From Planctomycetota bacterium (lineage in GTDB: Bacteria; Planctomycetota; Planctomycetia; Pirellulales; Thermoguttaceae), in assembly GCA_015661985.1 (NCBI GenBank), contig DQVB01000051.1:1-12425 (forward strand): DNA of 12,425 bases, read 5' to 3'. Positions 7,550 to 12,425 of this stretch are shown here, in pieces (position 1 is the stretch's first letter; the number at the start of each line of letters is the position of its first letter). Under the pieces are notes generated by a model that had not been told where the DNA came from, ran no database searches, and was given only the letters and a program-made list of their open reading frames with translations. The position numbers were made by a program, and so were the translations under genes.

Positions 7550-7554
7550 CGTGG

Positions 7555-7560
7555 CACCTT
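7555..7560 (-). promoter_or_regulatory. Ribosome binding site deciding the flgH GTG start
   Basis: AAGGTG on the minus strand, five bases before the GTG at 7549. No comparable site precedes the earlier TTG at 7585. Confidence 0.55.
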
Positions 7561-7603
7561 GCAGGTATACGTCAGGAATCCACAAACCGCAACGTTTGGT
7601 CTG

Positions 7604-8722
7604 CTACCGCACAAAGGATACGGAACGGCGCGCCCTCTGCGGCCACTCGCCTGTCCGCCTCTCCGGCCCCAAAGGCACTTCCACCTCCTGGGCGCCCGTC
7701 ACCCGGGCGAAGTAGCGACGGCGTTCGGGCGACTCCACGGCAATCAGATCGCCCAGCGACCCGTCTTCCCTGGCCCGGGCCGTCGTGGTCACTCGCACGC
7801 CGCCCACCGCCACGCGCACCGTCAGTACCTGATTGCGGCGCACCAACAGCGGTTCGCGCACCGCGTCGGCTCGAATCACGGTACCCGCCGGGATGGACCG
7901 AACGGTCTGCTTGCCGATCAACTGCTGAGGCGAAAGCACCGCCTGTTCGCGCGACGCCAGCGAAGCGATGCGCTCGAAGCGCAGATCGCCCGGCCGGATG
8001 ATCGCGTCGCGGGGCAGCGAGACAGCGGCCACAACCACGCTGGGCGGCAAGCGGACCTGCGCCTCCACGACGATCTCCGCGACGGCTTCGTCTGTTCTCA
8101 CCGCCAACCGGAACTGCTGGCTGCCCGTCCAAGGTTCCGTCCCGCCACGCTGGACCTGTACATCGCGGCCGGCCGCGATCAGCTCGGCCTGACCAGCCGT
8201 CAATTGCACCTCCACCATCCACGGCTGGGCTCCGGCGGTTTGTTCCAAGTACCGCGCGATGGCCGTCTTCACTCGCTCCTCGGCCCGCCGCACCACGGCG
8301 CCGGGCAACGGGGTCGGGCCGCTCGGTTGGCGCGTCGCTCCTGCGGCTTCAATCGCCACTTGGCTGGAGCCGGACAAACGGTGGTCGACCAGGTTCACGC
8401 CGCGCAAGAGCAACAGGTCCTGGAGCTGGCGCACGTCCAAGAAACGCCGCTGGCCCGGCAGCGGCCCAGGAAACAAATCGATGGCCGCCAGCCGTTCCGC
8501 TTCGGCCGCGTCCGCAGCCCATATCTCAGCCACATCGCCCAGCGTGACAACCGGCCTTGCCGGCCGACACGTGCGGCGCAGCCGGATCTCTGCCCCCGCA
8601 ACAAGCTGCGCGGCGGCTGCCAGTACGACCAGCGCAGCGCGCATCACCAGCAGCAGCTGACCGTCCGCGCTGCGCGCCGGGACCGGCGGTCGGCTAGTCA
8701 TCGGCCTGGTGTCTTCTGTCAT
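7604..8722 (-). CDS. flgA: P-ring assembly chaperone FlgA, long form
   Basis: Periplasmic chaperone for P-ring assembly. The C-terminal part (about 232-345) is the recognisable SAF-type FlgA region: SLPRDAIIRPGDLRFERI, then LIGKQTVRSIPAGTVIRADA and the closing strands VLTVRVAVGGVRVTTTARA. At 372 residues it is longer than E. coli FlgA (219). The excess is an N-terminal region (about 45-230) with TLGDVAEI near 60, a possible additional domain. A hydrophobic segment at about 27-43 (MRAALVVLAAAAQLVAGA) looks like a signal peptide with an unusually long n-region if the ATG at 8720-8722 is used. Inner ATGs at 8701 and 8644 would shorten it, the latter to a standard signal peptide, but neither has a clear ribosome site. 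It sits 32 bases after flgG. Confidence 0.88.
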   Translation of the reverse strand: MTEDTRPMTSRPPVPARSADGQLLLVMRAALVVLAAAAQLVAGAEIRLRRTCRPARPVVTLGDVAEIWAADAAEAERLAAIDLFPGPLPGQRRFLDVRQLQDLLLLRGVNLVDHRLSGSSQVAIEAAGATRQPSGPTPLPGAVVRRAEERVKTAIARYLEQTAGAQPWMVEVQLTAGQAELIAAGRDVQVQRGGTEPWTGSQQFRLAVRTDEAVAEIVVEAQVRLPPSVVVAAVSLPRDAIIRPGDLRFERIASLASREQAVLSPQQLIGKQTVRSIPAGTVIRADAVREPLLVRRNQVLTVRVAVGGVRVTTTARAREDGSLGDLIAVESPERRRYFARVTGAQEVEVPLGPERRTGEWPQRARRSVSFVR

Positions 8723-8754
8723 TTCCGTTACTCAACCTCTCTTGCGCCGGCCTG

Positions 8755-9561
8755 TTACAATCGCCGCAAGTTGGCCACCAATTGCATGATCTCGTCGCCC
8801 ACCTGCACGGCCTGCGAGTTCAGCTCGAAGGCCCGTTGCGTGGTGATCAAATCGATCAACTCGCGCACCGGTTCCACGTTGGACGCCTCCAGGAACCCCT
8901 GTTTGACCACCCCGCGGCCCTGCTGCCCCGGTGTACCCGTGGTCGGCGTGCCCGACGCGTCAGTCTCGGCGTAAAGGTTTTCGCCCAGTTTGAGGAGCCC
9001 TTCGGGATTGAGAAAGGTAGCCAGTTCGATCGTGCCCACCTGGCTCAACTGCGTGGATCCCGGCTGGCGCACGGAGACGATCCCTTGGTCGCTGATGGCG
9101 ATCTGCGTGGCATCTTGAGGGATCTGGATGGGCGGTTCCAGCAGCCGGCTGGTGCCGGCCGAGGCGAGCACCAGTTGGCCGTCGGCGTTGATGCTGAATT
9201 TGCCGGCCCGGGTGTAGAGGAATTCACCCGTGGCCGGGTCGGTCACTTGGAAGAAGCCGGGGCCTTCGATGGCCAGATCCAGCGGCCCGCCCGTTTCTTC
9301 AAAAGCGCCTTGACGAAACTCACTCTGGATGCCCGCCACTCGGCTGCCCAGCCCGATGGAAACGCCGATCGGACTATACAGACCCGATGCGTCCTGTTCG
9401 CCCGGCATCTGCTCGTGCCGGTAGAACAAGTCCTCGAAGTTCACCCGCCCCCGCTTGAACGCCGTGGTCTCCACGTTGGCCAGGTTGTTGGCGATCACAT
9501 CCAGCTTGGTCTCCATGGCCGCCATGCCGGTGGCGGCTGAATACAACGTTTGCACGCTCAT
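8755..9561 (-). CDS. flgG: Flagellar distal rod protein FlgG
   Basis: A 268-residue distal rod protein (E. coli 260). The N-terminus carries the rod/hook signature LDVIANNLANVETTAFKR (20-37). The centre has GGPLDLAIEGPGFFQV and FLYTRAGKFSINADGQLV, typical of FlgG and FlgF. The C-terminus has SNVEPVRELIDLITTQRAFE, which closes the coiled-coil core. FlgG assignment over FlgF rests on length, the QTLYSAATGMAAMETKLDVI N-terminus and the conserved LITTQRAFELNSQAVQ end. The ATG at 9559-9561 has GGGAG about ten bases upstream, a weak site. It is separated from flgF by 413 non-coding bases, unusual for genes that are normally adjacent, and is followed closely by flgA. Confidence 0.95.
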   Translation of the reverse strand: MSVQTLYSAATGMAAMETKLDVIANNLANVETTAFKRGRVNFEDLFYRHEQMPGEQDASGLYSPIGVSIGLGSRVAGIQSEFRQGAFEETGGPLDLAIEGPGFFQVTDPATGEFLYTRAGKFSINADGQLVLASAGTSRLLEPPIQIPQDATQIAISDQGIVSVRQPGSTQLSQVGTIELATFLNPEGLLKLGENLYAETDASGTPTTGTPGQQGRGVVKQGFLEASNVEPVRELIDLITTQRAFELNSQAVQVGDEIMQLVANLRRL

Positions 9562-9608
9562 CTTTGCATTGCTCCCATGCTGCCGGTCGTTTTGTCCGGG
9601 TTGTAGCC

Positions 9609-9631
9609 GTGGGGTGGGACAAGCCCCGCAC
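9609..9631. repeat. Candidate short dispersed element with hairpin potential
   Basis: A GTGGGGTGGGACAAGCCCCG motif in the flgF-flgG spacer; the GGGG and CCCC ends can pair. I recall near-identical GGGTGGGACAAGCCCCGC strings between planctomycete genes, but only this copy is in the window, so the repeat call is an inference from memory. Confidence 0.3.
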
Positions 9632-9647
9632 TAAACCACTGTGGCCG

Positions 9648-9785
9648 ACTCGGCGACACCACCAGCGCCAAATCCGAATGTCTGACTCCGCGAATCGACA
9701 CAAAACCGAATCTCCCAAACGCCAATGACAAGCACACTGGATGCCATCCGGCGGTTACGGCGCGGCATTTAGCGCGCACTGGTAC
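9648..9785. repeat. Dispersed intergenic repeat, copy B
   Basis: Second copy of the repeat seen at 5588-5690, in the same orientation. The block 9653-9682 matches copy A at 27 of 30 positions. The block 9714-9782 matches at about 51 of 70 columns. The two are separated by 31 extra bases (9683-9713) whose end (AAAACCGAATCT) resembles the preceding CAAATCCGAATGTC, suggesting a partial local duplication. Frames through it give only low-quality peptides. It fills part of the flgF-flgG spacer. Confidence 0.75.
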
Positions 9786-9795
9786 GTTTGGCACA

Positions 9796-9848
9796 TTTGA
9801 ATTTCGGATTTCGTGCTCCTTTCGCGCTTTCGTACTTCGCGTTTCGGA
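9796..9848. repeat. Short-period TTTCG/CGAAA-rich tract
   Basis: A degenerate tandem array in which TTTCG or TTCG recurs every 6-11 bases (ATTTCGGATTTCGTGCTCCT, then TTTCGCGC, TTTCGTAC, TTCGCG, TTTCGG). It lies next to repeat copy B and is unlike the surrounding coding DNA. I recall similar tracts between genes of planctomycetes and other bacteria; function unknown. Confidence 0.5.
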
Positions 9849-9910
9849 TCCTCCGCGGGCCTCAAGCACGATCGTTTGGTCGCCAAGGTGAAGCTGGCGT
9901 GTCTCCCAGA

Positions 9911-9927
9911 AGCCGCCCGGGGCGGCT
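9911..9927. other. GC-rich hairpin downstream of flgF
   Basis: A perfect seven-base inverted repeat, AGCCGCC-CGG-GGCGGCT, about 48 bases beyond the flgF stop. It lacks a following T run on the minus strand (TCTGGG), so it is not a standard intrinsic terminator. It could stabilise the 3' end of a flgF message or simply belong to the repeat-rich spacer. Confidence 0.45.
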
Positions 9928-9974
9928 GGTGTGGGGCGCCGGCCCACCGTAATGTGCTCCTCTCCTCACGGCGT

Positions 9975-10730
9975 CTACACGGTACGCATGAGACGGTTGA
10001 CCAGGCCGGAAAGCATCTGGTCTTGGGTTTTCATCATGTTGATGTTCGCCTCCACGGCGCGGGACGCTTCGATCATGGCGATCATTTCGGTGGTCGGTTC
10101 CACGCTGGACATCTCCAGGTAACCTGGCAGAACGCGGCGTTGGGCCCGCGGAACCGGCTGGGGGTCGGCCAGCGGGCGGAAGAGGTTTTTTCCCAGTCGT
10201 ACCAGATCGCCCGGTGACTGGGGGGCGACAATGGCCAGCGTCTGGACGGTGCCCTGCTGGCGGATCGTACCGGACGGCGTCACGTACCATGGGCCCCGGG
10301 TCGGGTCGATCGTGATTGGGGAACCGTCCTCGCTGAGCACGTCGTACCCCTGCTGGGTCACCAGCCGGCCGGCAGACGTGATCCGGAAGTTGCCGGCCCG
10401 GGTGAGCAGATTTTCCTGGCCGCGGCGCACGACGAAAAAGCCCTCTCCGTCGATGGCCATGTCGGTGGATAGCTCGGTGCGTTTCAAGGGTCCGCGCGAG
10501 TAGTCCGTTCGTGTTTCAGCCAGGAACACACCGCCGCCGACATCGTTGATCGAACCCGAACCGGCCTGGTCCATGCCCTGCTCGATCGCCTCCGCGTATC
10601 GAGCTTGCAGAATGGCCAACTGGCGTTTGAAGCCGACCGTGTTCACGTTGGCCAGGTTGTTGGCGATGACCTCCAGTCGGCGCGCTTGGGCCTGGGCCCC
10701 CTCGGCCGAAAGGTAAAGCCCGTACGGCAT
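9975..10730 (-). CDS. flgF: Flagellar proximal rod protein FlgF
   Basis: A 251-residue rod protein, the same length as E. coli FlgF. It has the N-terminal signature LEVIANNLANVNTVGFKR (19-36), a central STDMAIDGEGFFVVRRGQEN and LTRAGNFRITSAGRLV, and the C-terminal SSVEPTTEMIAMIEASRAVE that packs against the N-terminus. It is shorter and more divergent than the FlgG encoded downstream, which favours FlgF; a second FlgG-like rod protein is the alternative. The open frame starts at 10793, but the family N-terminus starts at the ATG at 10728-10730, with GCGAGG five bases upstream. It is the first gene after a strong sigma-54 promoter match about 80 bases upstream, so it probably heads the flagellar operon. 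Confidence 0.87.
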   Translation of the reverse strand: MPYGLYLSAEGAQAQARRLEVIANNLANVNTVGFKRQLAILQARYAEAIEQGMDQAGSGSINDVGGGVFLAETRTDYSRGPLKRTELSTDMAIDGEGFFVVRRGQENLLTRAGNFRITSAGRLVTQQGYDVLSEDGSPITIDPTRGPWYVTPSGTIRQQGTVQTLAIVAPQSPGDLVRLGKNLFRPLADPQPVPRAQRRVLPGYLEMSSVEPTTEMIAMIEASRAVEANINMMKTQDQMLSGLVNRLMRTV

Positions 10731-10735
10731 GGTTG

Positions 10736-10741
10736 CCTCGC
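10736..10741 (-). promoter_or_regulatory. Ribosome binding site deciding the flgF start
   Basis: GCGAGG on the minus strand, five bases before the ATG at 10730. It supports the inner start rather than the frame opening at 10793, which begins so close to the predicted transcript start that it would leave almost no leader. Confidence 0.6.
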
Positions 10742-10811
10742 TCGTCTGTATGGACTCTTCCGTGGCAACGGGGAAAGATGGTTTGTCAGCCATGTTGCCG
10801 GGCTGAAGGTA

Positions 10812-10827
10812 TGCAACTGGTGTGCCA
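10812..10827 (-). promoter_or_regulatory. Sigma-54 (RpoN) promoter for the flagellar operon
   Basis: On the minus strand the sequence reads TGGCAC-ACCAG-TTGCA. This matches the -24/-12 sigma-54 consensus (TGGCAC-N5-TTGCA/T) at every core position, with the required ten bases between GG and GC. It points at flgF, whose ATG is about 80 bases downstream of the -12 element, so transcription would start near position 10800. It is in the intergenic gap after the permease, not in a gene. Such promoters need an AAA+ enhancer-binding activator. No activator gene is in the window. Confidence 0.8.
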
Positions 10828-10966
10828 TTGACGCGGGTCCAGGGAACGGCGGGCGCAGTCGTGGCGCAAGGTGCCGGCGCCGCAAGGACTTACGACGCAG
10901 AGAAAAGCGATGCCGGCGCGCCGAGCTTTCCGGGCCCAACCCGCAATTGCTGCCGAAGGGCAAGGC

Positions 10967-10985
10967 AAAACCGGCCGAACCGGCC
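10967..10985 (-). terminator. Candidate intrinsic terminator after the permease gene
   Basis: In the minus direction the sequence forms GGCCG-GTT-CGGCC followed by GGTTTT, about 40 bases after the permease stop. The stem is short (five GC pairs) and the T run is only four bases, so it is a modest candidate. Its position between the permease stop and the sigma-54 promoter is what a transcription-unit boundary would look like. Confidence 0.4.
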
Positions 10986-11023
10986 CGCCGCCAACCGTCC
11001 ACGTCCCCTCTTGAGATACTCTC

Positions 11024-12175
11024 TCATTCGTGCCGCAGGCCCTCGGTCGGCGCCAGCCGAGCGGCGCGCAGGGCAGGATACACCCCTCCGCAGACGCCTA
11101 CGACCATGGCCACAGCGAAGCCCTGGAGCACCACGCTGGCCGAGATGTCCCCGGCCACCATTCGCCCCGAAGCGGGCAGCATGCTGAGTATGCGCGTCAG
11201 CACGATGCCGCCCACCGTGCCCAACACGGCCCCAGCCACCCCCAAGAGAACGGACTCCAGGAGGATCATCCGGACCACGCGGCTTTTCCGCCAACCGATG
11301 GCCCGCAAGAGGGCCAGTTCCCGGGTGCGTTCGAAGACGGCCATGAGCATCGTGTTGATCATCCCGATGGTGCCCACCACCAGGGCGATGGCGGAAGTGA
11401 GCCAGGCGACGCTGCGGGCCAGACGCAGCTCGACGGCCTGCTCGACGAACTCCTGCACCGGCCGTGCTTCCAGGCTCGGGGCGTACTCCACCAGCCTGGG
11501 GATCTCCGTCGTGATCCGCCGGCAGATCGCTTCGACCGTCTCCCGGTCACCCCGCTCGGCGACCACGCTGAACAGGGTCACTTGCCCCTTGCGGTCCTGA
11601 AGCCGCTGCAACTGGTCCAAGGGCATGATCATCGATCCGCTTTCGAACAGGTTGGGACTCTCGAAAATCCCGATGACCTCGAAAGGTTCTTCCACCACTT
11701 TCACCTCGTCGCCCACGGTCTTGCCCAACCCTTCGGCCAACCGCTGGCCCAGCAGGACCACCCTTCCGTCGTCGGGGCGGATCAACCGGCTCTTCGGGCC
11801 CACCAGCTCAAGCCCTTCCAGGACGAAACTGTCGGGCGGCAACCCGCGGACCATCACGCCGAACAGGTCGTAGTCGTCAAAGGAAATCATCTCGAACAGC
11901 AGACCGCTGACACGCCGCACCCCTTCGATCCTGGCGATCTCCTGACCCAATCTCTCGTCCAGCACACTGTTGGCCCACTGGACCGTCCCGGCACGCAGTA
12001 CCACCAGGTTGGTCCCTTGCCGCTGGTAGATCTCCAGGGCCGAGCTTTCAAAGTCGCGGGCGATCCCCACCAGCGCCACTACCGCCGCCACTGCCACCGC
12101 CACACCGCTGACGGTCAATGCCGACCGTGTACGACGCCGAAGGATGTTCTTCCAGACCACCGTAGCAAAACGCAT
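11024..12175 (-). CDS. ABC transporter permease, MacB/FtsX type
   Basis: A 383-residue inner-membrane protein with the MacB-like layout. One N-terminal membrane segment (about 18-38) follows a basic stretch (RRRTR). Next comes a large periplasmic domain (about 40-250) containing GDEVKVVEEPFEVIGIFES. Three C-terminal membrane segments follow (about 255-280, 303-328, 347-367). The FtsX signature FERTRELALLRAIGWRKSRV (281-300) and the C-terminal YPALRAARLAPTEGLRHE are typical. Such permeases work with a separate ABC ATPase and often a periplasmic adaptor, moving lipoproteins, peptides or drugs, or driving envelope remodelling. No ATPase is visible here, so the substrate cannot be given. The ATG at 12173-12175 has AGGAGGT 12-13 bases upstream, farther than usual. 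It is probably its own transcription unit, not part of the flagellar operon. Confidence 0.9.
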   Translation of the reverse strand: MRFATVVWKNILRRRTRSALTVSGVAVAVAAVVALVGIARDFESSALEIYQRQGTNLVVLRAGTVQWANSVLDERLGQEIARIEGVRRVSGLLFEMISFDDYDLFGVMVRGLPPDSFVLEGLELVGPKSRLIRPDDGRVVLLGQRLAEGLGKTVGDEVKVVEEPFEVIGIFESPNLFESGSMIMPLDQLQRLQDRKGQVTLFSVVAERGDRETVEAICRRITTEIPRLVEYAPSLEARPVQEFVEQAVELRLARSVAWLTSAIALVVGTIGMINTMLMAVFERTRELALLRAIGWRKSRVVRMILLESVLLGVAGAVLGTVGGIVLTRILSMLPASGRMVAGDISASVVLQGFAVAMVVGVCGGVYPALRAARLAPTEGLRHE

Positions 12176-12217
12176 CTTTCCGCCGATACCTCCTGGACCG
12201 CCAAGCCCCTCCCGATC

Positions 12218-12237
12218 AAAAGCCTCGGTTTCCGAGG
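12218..12237 (-). terminator. Small hairpin with short T run upstream of the permease
   Basis: Minus strand CCTCGG-AAA-CCGAGG followed by CTTTT. It is a perfect six-pair stem with a triloop and a four-base T run. It may end an upstream minus-strand transcript from outside the window, or act in the leader of the permease message. It lies about 45 bases upstream of the permease ATG. Confidence 0.4.
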
Positions 12238-12264
12238 GCCTGAAACCACGCCACGCACACCACT

Positions 12265-12293
12265 AGCATACCGACCCGCCCGGACGCCCGAAA
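12265..12293 (-). promoter_or_regulatory. Weak sigma-70-like promoter candidate for the permease
   Basis: Minus strand TATGCT (12265-12270) matches four of six positions of the -10 consensus. The hexamer 17 bases upstream, TTTCGG, is a poor -35. It sits upstream of the hairpin at 12218-12237 and about 90 bases before the permease ATG. Given the poor -35 it may be chance. Confidence 0.22.
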
Positions 12294-12425
12294 TACCTTT
12301 ACCAACCCGCTGCCAACCCCTGCGCAGGGCGGGAGGAGGCCTCGGTCGAGCGGCCGCCGGCCCACCGGCACGCCGAACGGGGCGTCCGTGGCGAGCCGTC
12401 CAGGCCTTGCCGGCCCCTTGAGCCA

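Larger units (their letters stand above)
12176..12425. other. Leader and upstream region with no recognised gene
   Basis: No recognisable gene is seen in these 250 bases. One minus-strand frame stays open from the window edge to the permease start, ending in a TGA that overlaps the permease ATG. Its translation is Arg/Gly/Pro-rich with no motif, as expected of random high-GC DNA, and it does not look like the C-terminus of an ABC ATPase. The only structure seen is the hairpin and the weak promoter-like match listed separately. Confidence 0.5.

Noticed and set aside
7559..8974. Long plus-strand open frame (471 codons) across flgA and part of flgG
   Set aside because: Antisense to two recognised genes, with low-complexity Arg/His/Gln-rich content and no domain or ribosome site.
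9558..9947. Minus-strand open frame (129 codons) in the flgF-flgG spacer
   Set aside because: It runs through repeat copy B and the TTTCG tract; its translation is what these repeats give by chance, and it lacks a ribosome site and family motifs.
11030..12421. Long plus-strand open frame (463 codons) across the permease gene
   Set aside because: It lies exactly antisense to a clear ABC permease, is rich in His, Gln, Pro and Asp with no motif, and is typical of the antisense frame in high-GC DNA.

Overview
The window is a high-GC bacterial chromosome segment in which every convincing gene lies on the minus strand. It holds most of a flagellar structural operon. In transcription order (right to left) the genes are flgF, flgG, flgA, flgH, flgI, a short flgJ-type rod-binding gene, flgN, flgK, flgL and fliW. 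Upstream, at the right edge, is an FtsX/MacB-type ABC transporter permease. Having both FlgH and FlgI (L and P rings) means a cell with an outer membrane. The gene order, the short flgJ without a muramidase domain, the very long FlgL and the type of spacer repeats all suggest a planctomycete (Pirellulales-like). That assignment is inference from recalled gene order and repeat style, not from a database search.

Layout. 12176-12425 is a leader with no recognised gene; it has one small hairpin and a weak promoter-like match. 11024-12175 is the permease, followed by a candidate intrinsic terminator. Between permease and flgF (10731-11023) lies an excellent sigma-54 promoter match (TGGCAC-N5-TTGCA, 10812-10827) pointing into the flagellar genes. 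9975-10730 is flgF. A 413-base spacer (9562-9974) follows, made largely of repeat-like DNA. Then flgG, flgA, flgH and flgI run with short gaps. A second repeat-bearing spacer (5471-5697) precedes flgJ, flgN, flgK, flgL and fliW. flgK and flgL overlap by one base (TAATG). Positions 1-68 hold no gene; a csrA gene would be expected just beyond the left edge, but no start codon for it is visible here.

How the genes fit together. FlgF and FlgG build the proximal and distal rod. FlgA chaperones FlgI into the periplasmic P ring, and FlgH forms the L ring. The FlgJ-type protein caps the growing rod. FlgN is the export chaperone for FlgK and FlgL, the hook-filament junction proteins. FliW controls flagellin synthesis through CsrA in the organisms where it has been studied. 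The set therefore covers rod completion through the hook-filament junction, plus a late-stage regulator.

Main points of interest: the sigma-54 promoter, which suggests that an enhancer-binding protein controls the operon; a FlgL more than twice the usual length, with a large insertion of Flagellin_IN-like repeats; and a pair of diverged copies of one non-coding repeat placed in two spacers of the same operon. I see no defence system, mobile element, CRISPR array, tRNA or rRNA. I did not find a clearly undescribed system; this is mostly an ordinary flagellar locus with a few unusual features.
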